From Liolophura sinensis (lineage: Eukaryota > Mollusca > Polyplacophora > Chitonida > Chitonidae), in NCBI RefSeq assembly GCF_032854445.1, contig NC_088303.1, positions 29,831,501 through 29,895,500 of the forward strand: a DNA stretch of 64,000 nt, in the 5' to 3' direction. The position numbers and the translations under genes are program-made. The notes under the pieces were generated by a model. It had not been told where the DNA came from. It ran no database searches and saw nothing but the letters and a program-made list of their open reading frames with translations. This document shows, in pieces, positions 48,101-60,277 of the stretch (position 1 is its first letter; each line of letters begins with the position of its first letter).

Positions 48101-51100
48101 ACAGTATCTACATAAAAGAACTATTTATGTTTTTCCAGGCTTGTCAATTGAGTAACATGGCTGGAGTTTGACGGATATTACCAAGTACGTGCTCCAATTA
48201 ATGCCCTCACCTGGACAACTCGACGCCTTTTTATGGCCGGGGGCTACTGCAATGTGGTATTGAGCAGTATCATTTTATAATTCTTGGCCAAGGAAGACGC
48301 TATAATGCGATATTATAAATTATCATTCGAGCATCAAATTGCTGCCAACCAGGTTTCATTAGCGGCAGCGAATATGTTACCTTCTTCTGAATAAAAATTG
48401 CATCTATTTATGTGCATCGAAGTTTTGTTAATTCTGTGCTCTTAAGTTTTACCGGGGGCCTCCGTGGCTAAGTTGGTTAGCGCGCTAGCGCAGCGTAATG
48501 ACTCAGGAGCCTCTCACCAATGCGGTCGCTGTGAGTTCAAGTCCATCTCATGCTGGCCTCCTCTCCGACCGTACGCGGGAAGGTCTGCCAACAACCTGCG
48601 GATGATCGTGGGTCTCATCCGGACTCTGCCTCGTTTCCTCCCACCATAACGCTAGCCGCCGTCGTATAAGTGAAATATACGGCGTAAAACACCAATCAAA
48701 TAAATAAAATAAAATAAATCTTGCGTCTTCTGCTTTATTTGTTTTCAAAATTTTGTCTTTGCATTAATTACTCGCATATGAATCTTCGATGTTTTTGACA
48801 TACTAAGACTAGCCATTTTTAAAAGATTTTGTTTAAAAATAATGTTTGGAATTTGTCACCACCAAAAACATACGACAGGGGTAGTGCGGCATGGGAAAAT
48901 GGGAGATGAGAAGGAATTACGGATGAACTACAATTGTTAATGAAATACAGGGTTCAAGACTAACTTGAAGTAAAAAAGCAAACAATCTGTTTTGCATTTC
49001 GAATGCTGAAGTCATTTTTGATACTCTATATTTTGACGCATTATGTAGATTGAGTACAATGAAATATAGAATATATAAAACTGACGTCAATATCAGAATT
49101 TTCACTCATTTTGTTCAAGATGAATTTGATATGGGAAGAACTAGCATGCCCGTTAAGAAATGGTAGAACTAAGGCTAACCTGACAGGAGAAGCGGACTTT
49201 GGCGCTGTCTTTGAACGTTTGCCAGCGTTCGCTGGGAGGATAGAAGGTGGGCACCAGGTACCATGCGTGAGGGTAGTACTGGCTGAAGAGACGGTCAAAT
49301 TCACCGTGCCATACCAGCTCCATCCTGTCAACAGAGGAAATAAACGGTGAGTGAAAACAATCACAGAAACCAGAAATGCTTATAATGTATGTGGATAGGT
49401 TCTTTCAGGAAATACAATCCGGCATAATATTTACTATCTTCATCTATATATCACATAACCGTATATTAATTACTCAGATATGACCGTGAAAACAATGGAA
49501 CAGCTTAAAAACCTGTCACAATAACTAATCAAGGGTTTATCAATGTCAACTGCAACCTACGGTAACCTGGAAGCAAGTTGTGTAGTCTGCTGATATTTTC
49601 TACCTTTTATTGGGGATAATTCGTTACATAAGGATTATCAATTTTCAAGTCATACAGAAGTCCTTTTGGTATGTTTGCGGTATAGTCGCATTACCTTAAC
49701 ATCAATATTTTACGACGAAATTTGTCAAAGACATTTATTCCACTCGTTTTGTGCAAGAATCTTCATTTTAATTTTCGAAAAGATTTCACTATAGAGAACA
49801 GTCTCAGAAGTCATATCATTAACATTAAGCTTACTAATTGCAATACTAGTGTGGCTCAAACGGTGAAAGCGCTGACTCGATGACGCTGTATTGCTGTTTT
49901 GATCACTGTCGTTGCCAGGGGCCGATTCTACGAACTTAAGTCAAAACGTCAAAATTTTAAAAATGATATTAGAGCTTATTTTCGAGCCCGTTAATTTCAC
50001 ATTTGTACCTCCTCATGAATGTTATCTTAGAACAATTGTGCCAAAATTTCAACTTCCATTACCAAAAACTAAACATGGTGACAACGCTTTAAAGTTTAGC
50101 ATAAGTCCGAAATGTCGGAACAGGCCCCAGTTCTCAATGGTTACGCTGCGTCTTTAAGAAAGGAAAATTTAAGGTACTTCGTGAATGTTGGAAGTTTACA
50201 CTAGGCACTCGGGTTTCCGTTACAAATAAACCTGACTGCCGTCACATCAGTGAAAAATTCTTAAGTACGGCGTTAAACACCAAACAAAATTAGATAATAT
50301 GTTCAGTTTAGTTAACAGAAATCATACTCAAAGCAAAGCACCTTCTACTGCATTGTTTTATTTCTGCCTGAACAAAAACTGGCTCCAAATCTAAATACAT
50401 GAGTGCAACTGAATACAAAGCATTAATCCATGTAAACAATGACAGCCAACGTCTGTTCGTTTTTTTTTTTAAACAAACATCGTACTGTTTGGCTTTCCGC
50501 GAGGGACCTGCATGTGCCATATATATGTACTGGTTATTAAAAATGAAATGGAGTGTCGCGTATTGAATAAATACGGCTTTCAGACATTGATACATTGATT
50601 GATTCAGAACTGCAGTCAATCCCTTTAAAACACCTTTGCGGAAACATCAACAGATGTGTTTATACATTGGGCTGCGCTGTCTAATATGGCATGAAAAGTC
50701 CATTCTCGTCAATCTACACTACGAATAAACACAAGAAACTTTATATTCCGTAATACTTTTTACAGCAGACGGTGCATGGCCTTTAAACATAAAGCAAATT
50801 CAATTCCAAGTTTATAAGGCTCCATCCAGACAGTATTCAAGAATATACGCCACAACCGGGAAACTTTCTCTATGCATAAAGCCTACAGATTAGCACCGCT
50901 AGTCCAGTTTTCATTGAACGGTCTATCCGAATGATCCCTTCATCAAACACTTTCAGATATTCAAGAAGTTGTGTTTTTTTTGTGGACGTCGAATATCCGT
51001 TTTATACAGTAAATTACCTGAGTCATGTATAGCCCAATGAATACCATCAATGTTAGTAAACAATTCATGAAATCTTAATCCCTATAGTAAACCAAAAGCT

Positions 51101-52938
51101 TCAATCAAAACCCTGTCGTATAAGGCGTATGGACTGGTTTTCATATCTTAGATTCGCTGATGATTCTGTATTAAAAAAAATGACTGTCATATAAAGAGTG
51201 GATTGAGTTTGAATAGGATATAATGCGTGGCTGAGGTAAACACGGTATGCCTGTAACGTATAAAGTCTTTCTTTTTCGCCAAGACCGTACACGCGTGCAG
51301 TGATAGAGGGCGTACATATATTTACCCCGACAGTGACAAATAACTTACCAAAAAGGAGATAAAGATATTCCTTTTATTACAGTTTCAATAGCTTTCCGAT
51401 GTTTTGCAGAATTCGGTTAAATCTTTCCCAGACGAATGGTTACTTTGCCACATATTTGAATAGGATTCTTGATTACAGGCAAATTTGTTACCTGTCTCTG
51501 TTAAGGATGGCACACTTGTCCTGCCAAGAATATGCAACATATACGTGTAACGTAAGTTTTTTTATTGCATGTATCCGACTGTCATAATATAATACGAAAT
51601 GGTAAACTAACATGTCGTAATAATGAAAATCGTGTGTATGGTAACGAAATGTCCATTTAGTGCACTATTGGCCCTTCTCGGCCATACAGGCCACGTAACT
51701 CACAAATTCCCCTTTATACCAATACTCCAACATTACAAATCTCGCGTGATAATGCGTGAAAAGCAGATAGTGCACCTAGCGCACCTTATTATCTAAATAT
51801 GATGCAAATATGGAGTCTTTTCAGCCAAAAACATGTAGAATGTTATCCTGTAAGTTTTGTTCCGGTGCATGTAGTTCTGTTTCGATATGCTTGTGAAAAG
51901 CAGTATGAAATATATACAATCCAAACATAGGTGTTTTCAAATTACACATAATGGTTTGAGAGGTTCCGGTTAACAATGTGCAACTGTATAAATTTAAATT
52001 TACACTGGCCTCATTTATGTCATGCTCAAGTTAGAAATATTTGTGCCAGTGCAAACATTATGGTAAAACTATGCAGAGATTCTCAATCTGTAAACAATGC
52101 ATGGCGTAAGGATAAAATCTCGGAGAAAATGTTATCAGGTACGGAATGTGCAACGGTCTAAATTCAAATTTACACTGGCCTCATTTGTGTCATTCTCCAG
52201 TTAGAAATATTTGTGCCGGTACAAACGTTATGGTAAAACTGTGCAGAGATTCTCAAACTGCAAACAATGCATGGTGTAAGGATAAAATCTAGTAGAAAAT
52301 GTTAACAGGTACGGAAGGAAAAAAAGATAGAGTACTGATCGCCAAATCAGTCACTGAGTTCTGGAAGGGGTTGTTGTTTACTGATAAATAGGGTTAATGC
52401 TTACGTAGGACAGCCGCGAATTCGTCCCTCACACACACTCTTCGCACAAGCAAACAGTTGCATTGACAAATCTATGGTCCATGTGGAACTAAATGACTCC
52501 TGATTAGGCTGAATCCTGGCATATTTATAACTTCTCTCATTTTCACGAGATATCATTTCTCTTCTGTATATTTGACTACATTGGAAATTGGGCCTCGTGC
52601 ACCAACCGAAGCCATATTCATTGACATAGCTGATGCCAACTGGGAGAGAACGCGTAATCTTATGCTGAAGTATAATACACGTTCCAGTGGAAAGTATAGG
52701 AAGTCCAATTCACTTCCGTTTGTTTATTTATCTATTTACTTGATTCGTGTGTCACACTGTACCTGAAATATTTCACATACATAATGGTAATCGTGTCTAT
52801 GGCACTAACGAACAGTACATCGTACGCCGCCTGCATTAAGTGCGTTACAACGCACTTGACAACACTCTTTATGTATATCACCGGCCGACACAGGGGACTG
52901 CTGGAATCTAATACCGACTTCTTTCTGGTCACATAAAA

Positions 52939-52997
<59 letters not shown>

Positions 52998-55900
52998 ATA
53001 TACGCGCCAGTTAAATCACGGGTAAATTCGGAAGAAGGAACTCAAAATTAAGGCCACGTGGTAGCTAACCGACCGACGAATATGGTAGTATTTCTTCAAA
53101 ATTAGAAGAAAACTTGAGTTTAATTGACATATTAGCTATTTCAGAACTTCAGGATTGAGTGGACACGTGGCGTCTGGCAGCCTTACACCGTGCTGAGAAC
53201 TTAGACTCACACTTCAGGCACACAAGATCTTATTTTTGTTATTGTCTCAATCACGTGCCATTCCATTCACAAGTCTGACATATTACAGACAGGGTGCATT
53301 CAGCGATTTAAACATGTAGAGTGAAAAAAAGCACACTCGTGACGTGGTAGTTGTTCCGTGCAATGGCTGGCAGTTAATAGTTTAAATAGGTATACAAAAC
53401 GAATCCAGGATATGATTATTGCCCTAGAGAAAAAGTGGTGTCCTTAGGTCATTGGGATCGGCGAGAATGTCTGATCACCATTAGTGGGATGGGGAAAAAT
53501 GACTCCCGAGGTCAACGGGATCAAAGAGAATGATCAGTATTCTGACTGCGATGGACAGAAGAGGTCTCCTGAGGTCACTGGGATCAGCGAGAATGTCTAA
53601 TGACCGTTTACCAGGATGGAGAAAAAGTGGCCTCTTGAGATCGTTGAGGTGAGCGAGAATGCCTGATCACCATGACTGGAAGGGGAAGAAATTGGTCGCC
53701 TGAGGCCATTGGGATCAGTAAGATTATCTGATCACCATTACTGGGATGGGAAGAAAGTGGTCTCCTATAAGATCACTGGGATCAACGAGGATGTGTGACC
53801 ATCATTACTGGGATGAGGAGAAAGTGGCCTCCTGAGGTCATGGGGATCAATGAGAATGTCTGACTATCACTGGGATGGGGATACATCCCTCCGATGTTGA
53901 ACACATGAGGTGAAGCAATGAGATTGTTAATTTTAGATCTGAAGTCAATAATATGCACAGCTTTCTTGTTCAGCCTTCTAGTCTAACGGCATTTACAATA
54001 TTCCTATGATATTAACACGTATTTTCAAGAGGCAAACATGAAAGTATGAACAAAAATAACAAGAAACTAAATCCCCGTTAATTAAAACACTTTTGTCACC
54101 ACCTATTGAGTGCCGGTCGGCTCAAGGGACACTACGTGCTTGACGAGGTCAGGTATAGCGCCACCCAGGGGGAAACTGCGTCATTAGACGGAGGTAATCT
54201 GTGAGGTTATCAGTTTGCACGGTGCGACGTCGACTTGCAGCGAGATGGAGGGTTTCTCCCGGACTGCTTGTGTTCACAATGTTTGAGCAGTTATGATCAG
54301 ATACATTGCTGTTAATAGCTGGATCATGTAATTTGCATGTGCTGCAAGGACGTAACGATTAATATGCACGTATGATCAATACACCACAACGGGTCTTGTG
54401 ATTAGCGGATTAGTGGATTTTTCCATTGTTGTTTTTTATAATTTCTGTTTTTAATCTTGTATGATTTGTTTGGCAAGTAACCGTTGTTTACGATGGCGCT
54501 AAGCGTTGCCATCATCATATCGCGACATTTGGCTGTGATGGTTATTTTATTGCAGTGTATCGGTTTAGCCTTGAAACGTGGAGTTGTCGCAACTCGGCCT
54601 TAGGATGACACACACACGTCATGCGTTAACAGTCATAGTTATTCTCAGTACAATCCCACCATAATGCTGGTAGCCGTTATACAGAACGACGTAAAACTCC
54701 AATCAAATAAGTAAATAAATATATACAATTTCTTAGACTCTTAGCACAAATCAGTGTTAATAGAAGGGTTGGATTGAAATAGTAATGATCGCTTACAAAG
54801 TCTTCACACCAAGAACTACCTCCTGATAAATCGAGTGTAGGCCTACAAATGTTCTCTAAAAATGATAATCCTTCTCCAAATATTTATTTAAACATCCCTT
54901 GTGGGAACAGTAGGCGTTATCTGGTTTCATCACATTGTCATAAAACACTTTCTGATCTGACAACAATCTGTGAATGGCCGTGGGTTTCCCCGTGCTCTGT
55001 CCGATTTCTTCCCACCAAAATGCTCACCGCCGTTGTATAGGTAAAATACTCTTGAGTACCGCGTAAAACATCAATCAAATAAATAAATATATAAATAAAT
55101 AAGTCAAACACTAAGTCACACGGCATGCTGCTCTGCTGGTACAAGCAACTGGCCGACTTATTTTTACTAACATGTAGAAAATATCCAATAGAGTCAGAGG
55201 TATAGATGTTTTCAAACAACTGCATTTGCTAGTTATGCTTTGTCCATTTCGTTTTTAAATATTCGCATGTTTGCGGTGCAAATGATAAAACTGTTTCACA
55301 AAATATGCCGTTGGATGAACACGCGTGTGTTTAACTTCTAGTCTTTTTAAGTTAACAGTGCGGCGAGTGCAAAAATGACCTCAACATCTGTCACATAGTT
55401 ACTCTAATGCGACTTGATCCAGTGTGATACTGCGTACATTCTGCCTGTGATCAAAGCAGCCCATTGATGTTTACTGTATCATTAAGTAGGTACTATATTC
55501 ACTATGCTTGACTTAACTGAGGAAAGTTGACAGGTGAATGGGGTAAAAAATAGGGCACATGTCTTACACTCATTACCTGGTATATTTTAGCACCATCTCA
55601 GTAATAAGGTCTTAATGGATTAAGCATTCACCCCTGCAATGTTAACCCCTTGGATATATCCTCCATGTACAGCATGACTGAGTTCTTACTTCATGCCTTG
55701 GGATCATGAGGTAAGCATAGACTTGAGTCAAAATTTCAAATCACTTTAAAACTGTACGTGGGAAGGTCTTTCAGCAACCTGCGGGTTGTTGTGGGTTTCC
55801 TGCGTGCTCTGCCCGATTTCCTCCCACCATAGTGCTGGCCACCATCGCATAAGTGAAATATTCTTCACTACAGCGAAAAACCACCAATCAAATAAATAAA

Positions 55901-58900
55901 TAAATAAGTTTAAAATTGTTGTTTCTTACATTACAAGGTCAAAATTTTTGCTTGAAATCGTAAATTCTGGTTAGGTTATTGTACAACAAATTTCTGCCGG
56001 AAATGAAAGGAACATATCAAGTTTTCACTTGAGTTTAAGATTGCTTTGTGATAACAGGTCCAGGAGATTTGAACAAGTAGTTAGATATCTTTTTTCAATT
56101 ATGGTAATTTCTTATGTCTGATTATCATAAACTGAAACCACAGTAACGGTCAGGTTTGTTAAGTTTTTAAACGTTCATTGTAGTAGGCCTATATACATTT
56201 TTTCTTTTAGAAAGCGATACTTATACATAACAGAGGAGCAGAGCTCAATCATGCAGTAAGATACTTTCATTTTAATTATGGTAACTCGCTGAGTGTGAAT
56301 GTCATAAAGTGAAACCAAGACATTCAGTGTAGTGGACCTGTATACATTTCGTTAAAATTGTCGACTATTTCAATACTCATAGCATATAGAAGAATTAAAG
56401 ACATGGTGTGAGCGAGTCAAGCAAATGGTGAGTAAATGGTTAAAGCAGCCTATCAATAAACGTAAAAATCATAAATGAAACAAAAATCGTTCGATTTGAT
56501 CATTTTCCTTAATTGCTTATATGATAGATAATATCACCTTTAGTTATTCCGAGGAATGAACAAGCTTATATCTGAAATATAAGGCTGAGCACAGCCTTTA
56601 ACGTCGTTTGTGCCATAGATAAAATAAAATGGTTGTCCATGTATGGTGAGAAAAGCTTAGGAATATCTTATCAGTCAATGTCCGAAAAAAGCGATCCATT
56701 TTTTAGCTCAGCCATACACTGTAAAAGTGGTCATGTGTGATACGTTGTTTGCCTGGACATCTTTAAGGACTGATACTCCAAATATTGATACACACACAGA
56801 TTCTCTAGCCTTTGACGAAAGCTTTACACAACAAAAGTTTGTTAAATATCCCTTAACAAATGTAGAACTCAATCTTTTCCAATCTTTACACATCGTGAAG
56901 CACTTTTTTTCTGGAGTTATTAAGAAAAGAAAAATCCTGCCCAAAGAGAAGCGAGGCGGCGATTGAGGTTATGTTTAATCTGAAGAACTCGGTGTCTCTA
57001 TTCACTCGTACATTTCTATGATGCATGAAAGAGCAGCTTGACCCAGTTTGTGACATACTGGAAATCTGACATGTGCAATACGTGTTAAATAAACACCGGC
57101 TTGAAAACGAAGAGGGTTTATGTTGTTCTGTGACATATCGTACTGCCACTTGCCAATTGAAACACGTTCTTGTTCATTTCCATGCCTTTCCCCTGTTTTT
57201 TTGTGCAACGCGATCCTGCTTTGCGTTATGGGGCCAAAAATCGCATATTCAGCTCCTATAATGCGAATACTGGGGCCTTAACATAAAAATCTAGGCCACT
57301 TTTTTTTTCTTACCTAAGTTTTAGTTCGCACTTTAACCGTGCATGGTCATCCGCACTTTAACCGTGTGTGTACCAGCTGATTTGAAGCTCATCACATAAG
57401 TATAGCGATACGTGGGAAGGTCTCTCAGCAACCTGCGGAGGGTCGTGAGTTTTTCCCCCATGTTCTGCCCGGTTACCTTCCACCATAAGGCTGGTCGCCG
57501 TTGCGAACGACTTTTGAATTCACTTCAGCACAACCGTACATGCTCCATGCAGCATTCGCCGAACAACTTCTGAATTCATTTCGGTACAGCTACACATTCT
57601 CCGTGTAGCTTTCGCCGAATAATTATTGAATTCACTTCATTACAACTATATATACTAAGTTCCGCTTTCATCGAAAAACTTTCGGATTCTCTTCAAAACG
57701 CGATCATTGGCGATTGCGATACCCCTATAGAAGGAATGCGTACACCTCTATTTTCTGCTTTACCTTACATTTCTCTGAAATTTTTTTTATAAAAGCTCGT
57801 ATCAACATGTATAAATGTTTTTCTTGGTATATTGCAAATCAGGTTTACTTTAAGCACTTCATCGCTGTATACAACTAACAGTTTGATTTGAGAACTATCT
57901 GCATGGTCCACAGAAAAATCTCAGATAACCGTCATTTTTTTCTAACTCCACTTACAGATATCAGAAGGGTTGTCAAACTGAACAAACATCAGTGTGTGTT
58001 TCAAAGAGATTTGCAACGGACCAACAGGAGAATAGTAAATCTCATTGAGCGATTTACTGGGTACAACCACTTGTATACTTGTACAAGTAGGACTGCCAGA
58101 GTCTGCATGCAATGTACCAGACGCTATATACATATATATGATTAAAGATTTATATTGGGCAATTATGTACCCATAAATAATTTGTCCTCACCATATAACT
58201 GAAATTTTGCCAATTTGCCGACGTGGCGTGAAGCCATAATCCTCCATTCATAAACAATTTGCTACCATGTATAGCAAAGTAATAAGTTAGAAAGTAAGAG
58301 AATCTATGGTTCAAAAGTCCCACATAATTTTTGTGCAGTCAGTGTTAACCTCTCAAAACTCAATGCATATAATAATTGTTCCCCACCTGCAAAAATTTAT
58401 GTAAGCTCACAAGCGATTCATTAGAATGTATGTATGTATTCTTGGTGTTTTTACGTCGTACTATTTCTCTGTCATATGAAGGCGTGGAGTTATTAATTGT
58501 GTGAACATATACTGCATGTGTCTTCTTGTGGCAGGTCGAGGCCATACCGACAAGGTGCTGCCGCCACTGAAGCATCATGCCGAAGACACCAGACATGACC
58601 CGCTCACTCAGCCACATTATACTGACACTGGGTCAATCAGTCCCGTTCCCTTTACTCTAATCTCTCAGTTTTGAGCGCCAGGTACCATTTTGAAATACTT
58701 CCTTATGACCCAACCTGGGTTTGATCCCAGGTCTCTGGACTTCGGGTTGGACGCTCTAACCATTAGGCTATCGAAGTGGTCGGATTCATTAGATGAGTTA
58801 AATGTTTGATTGGATTTAAAGCCGTATACACTCAAGAATATTTCACACGACGGTGATCAGATCATGGAGAAAAGAGGGTAAAACGAATATCACAGCTCTT

Positions 58901-60277
58901 TGGCAGCTACATCACAAATTTGCTGACATAAGGCTGCTACCAAGAATGCCGAATACAATGAAATGTGTTGTATTCCCTAATGGGAAGTCAAATATATTTA
59001 ATGGAAGCCGACCCTTATTGCGACATCTCTCCGAATCATGACTGAGCCGAGACTGGCAGCTTGACGCTGAATTCAATGAACAGACGGGGGCTGTCCAACT
59101 GTAATCGAATACGGGCTATATCGAGGATAATTGAGTGAACTAGATAGTTATTGAAGCTAAGCGACTACAGGGTATCCGTAGTGACTTTTTAAGGAAATAT
59201 CCAACATATGAGTCAGAGAGGACTATCATTGCTGCAGAGCCACATTGTAACCACTTAGAGAATAACTCTAAGACTGATATTGCAAACAAGCATCACTATA
59301 AGTTAAGTGCAATGAAGAGGTTATCAGGCTTAAACACACAAGGTATATTTCCTTTGCTTACAGCATGCGTGCAGTATAACATTTCGTAGCGTAAATATAC
59401 ATGTTACACGGACGCTGGAGCAATGACGTACATGCAGTATCGTGCAGAACACTGACATGTAGTATACAATGAGGTAACAGTGTTACGCAGCTCGCCAAGT
59501 CCTTACAAGGAAAATGTTGCATTATGGCTTTTCTGTGTACCGATAAATGCGTGATGGGGTTGACCAATTCATACGTACACAACAATACCTTTGATGGTAG
59601 CGTTTACTCAGATGTATCCGAAATCAGGTTTCCATCGGCCACTGTTATAATCAAACGGTCCTGACTTTTCTAAAGACATTCAATCTTTTCTATGACTTCA
59701 ACACCTGTTGTGCTCATCGTTTTGCCACGTTAATGTCACGATGGCGGTATATAGTCTATAGTTTGTTTAATTTTTCAACCTGCACGATCAAATGTAAAAA
59801 AAAATCAAATCTTCCGAAAGAGTTTATCTTTTTCTGAATTATACGTAAGATTTATCTCTACTATAGAGTTTTTTCAATTTATTTCCGATTTTTGGAGTTC
59901 AGTATTTTTACGTTTTTATTATCTTGAACGTAAGCGATAGAATTACATGAGTTCCCCGAAGGAATTGAATCCGTGTTTGCTGGGGTCTCGTGGTCAGCGA
60001 ATGTCCAGTCTTACCTGGTCTGTAAGAGAAGGTTGATGTCCACGGGTGAGGACTGGCCAGAGGAGTCCGAGCCTGAGTTACTGATCGCAGGACTGGTCAC
60101 TATGGGCTGACCATGAAGGATGGCGTTTAGACTGACCGGGCTGATGGGTGGCGTGCTGACATACTTGGCAATTTCTGGTGGAACGTGCCATCCCGAATAA
60201 TTGCCCACGGTGGGAGTTCCGGTGGGACCGCCGGTGGGGGTCATTGTGGTTACAGAAGCCATGTTCATGATTTTCAT
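44995..60277 (-). CDS. Gene B: 3CxxC-type zinc-binding protein, 4 coding exons
   Basis: Four exons join in matching phases into a 246-codon frame. Residues 1-88 are Ser/Thr/Pro/Gly-rich and probably disordered. Residues about 89-239 form a 3CxxC-type zinc-binding domain like that of receptor-transporting proteins (RTP) and related animal proteins. The pattern is an F-x-C block with CGHGWTS, then LYGQQCMRC, then a YYG helix end and LCQACKEGLC. Cysteine pairs are 135/137, 172/175 and 231/234, with extra Cys179 and Cys239. The first pair is spaced CxC rather than CxxC. No membrane segment is present, unlike vertebrate RTP1/2. RTPs aid chemoreceptor trafficking and the related ZAR1 fold binds RNA; neither role can be assigned here. 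Intron 1 is 10.7 kb. The start is uncertain among Met1, Met4 and Met6. Confidence 0.87.
45195..45565. repeat. 25-bp minisatellite in gene B intron 3
   Basis: About 14 copies of GATTATCAAACCAATATAAG plus GTCCC. Copies 8-13 alternate between two variants, giving a 50-bp period. The array reaches within about 40 bases of the exon 4 acceptor. Confidence 0.95.
46120..46165 (+). mobile_element. SINE family 1 tail fragment
   Basis: AGTACAGCGTAAAACACCAA followed by TCAGATC. Confidence 0.6.
46274..46441 (-). CDS. Gene B coding exon 3: core of the 3CxxC domain
   Basis: Residues 137-192, phase 0 at both ends; acceptor CTCTATACATTTCAG. CGHGWTSMKGRVIFWFHL and YGQQCMRCKNGCFE are the diagnostic blocks. 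The acceptor is the first unit of a tandem array that repeats this splice site upstream. Confidence 0.92.
46435..47290 (-). repeat. ~50-bp minisatellite derived from the gene B exon 3 splice acceptor
   Basis: Sixteen units including the true acceptor, at spacing mostly 48-51 bp. In the sense strand of gene B each unit contains CTCTATACCTTTCAG followed by TGTGGCC, the same as the real intron/exon junction. At least twelve of fifteen extra units keep the AG. Confidence 0.93.
47990..48038. repeat. GGTGTG-rich simple repeat
   Basis: Purine-rich GTGTGG/GGGTGT tract of about 45 bp. Confidence 0.85.
48452..48719 (+). mobile_element. SINE, family 1, full length with tRNA head (gene B intron 2)
   Basis: GGGGGCCTCCGTGGCTAAGT and TGGTTAGCGCGC form the A-box region and GTGAGTTCAAGTCC the B-box. 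The body lacks only TTCTTGAG near the tail. This is the best reference copy in the window. Confidence 0.93.
49180..49324 (-). CDS. Gene B coding exon 2: start of the 3CxxC domain
   Basis: Completes Arg88 and encodes residues 89-136; acceptor TTTCCTCTGTTGACAG and donor GTTAGC. WHGEFDRLFSQYYPHAWYLVP is followed by RFSCQ, the usual entry of the domain (an F-x-C strand). It ends in phase 0 right after Cys135-Gln136. Confidence 0.88.
50195..50292 (+). mobile_element. SINE-like 3' fragment, family 3
   Basis: ATAAACCTGACTGCCGTCAC and TTCTTAAGTACGGCGTTAAA. Confidence 0.65.
51974..52325. repeat. 174-bp tandem duplication (gene B intron 1)
   Basis: Two copies starting at AATGTGCAAC (51974 and 52148), sharing TTTACACTGGCCTCATTT and AACAATGCATGG. 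Confidence 0.92.
52718..52790 (-). mobile_element. SINE family 1 fragment
   Basis: TTTATTTATCTATTTACTTGATTCGTGTG then AATATTTCACATAC. Confidence 0.65.
52936..53000. repeat. (AATA)n microsatellite
   Basis: About 16 perfect units. Confidence 0.97.
53420..53885. repeat. ~65-bp minisatellite (gene B intron 1)
   Basis: About seven diverged units with CTGAGGTCACTGGGATCA, GAGAATGTCTGATCACCAT and ACTGGGATGG. Confidence 0.92.
54645..54722 (+). mobile_element. SINE family 1 3' fragment
   Basis: CCCACCATAATGCTGG, then AACTCCAATCAAATAAGTAA. Confidence 0.75.
54955..55108 (+). mobile_element. SINE, family 1, 5'-truncated
   Basis: GGCCGTGGGTTTCCCCGTGC, CTTGAGTACCGCGTAAAACA, (AAAT)n tail. Confidence 0.85.
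55755..55908 (+). mobile_element. SINE, family 1, 5'-truncated
   Basis: ACGTGGGAAGGTCTTTCAGC to CAATCAAATAAATAAATAAA. Confidence 0.88.
57410..57512 (+). mobile_element. SINE family 1, 3'-truncated fragment
   Basis: CGTGGGAAGGTCTCTCAGCA to GGTCGCCGTTGCG, where a tandem repeat begins. Confidence 0.75.
57510..57705. repeat. ~63-bp tandem repeat
   Basis: Three to four copies anchored on CGAACAACTTCTGAATTCA and TTCGCCGAA. Confidence 0.85.
58435..58777 (-). mobile_element. SINE, family 2, minus orientation with clear tRNA head
   Basis: On the minus strand the head reads TCGATAGCCTAATGGTTAGA (A-box) and GGGATCAAACCC (B-box). The body matches 38650-39003. Confidence 0.8.
58803..58870 (-). mobile_element. 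SINE family 1 fragment
   Basis: TTTGATTGGATTTAAAGCCG and CTCAAGAATATTTCACACGA. Confidence 0.65.
60015..60277 (-). CDS. Gene B coding exon 1: disordered N-terminus
   Basis: Residues 1-87 plus two bases of codon 88, ending at donor GTAAGA. Low-complexity T/P/G and S-rich sequence with no recognised domain; GWHVPPEIAKYV may be a short conserved motif. The first ATG in the open stretch is used; in-frame ATGs follow at codons 4 and 6. Confidence 0.8.

Noticed and set aside
58700-58777. Functional tRNA gene on the minus strand
   Set aside because: Same reason: it is the head of a family 2 SINE.
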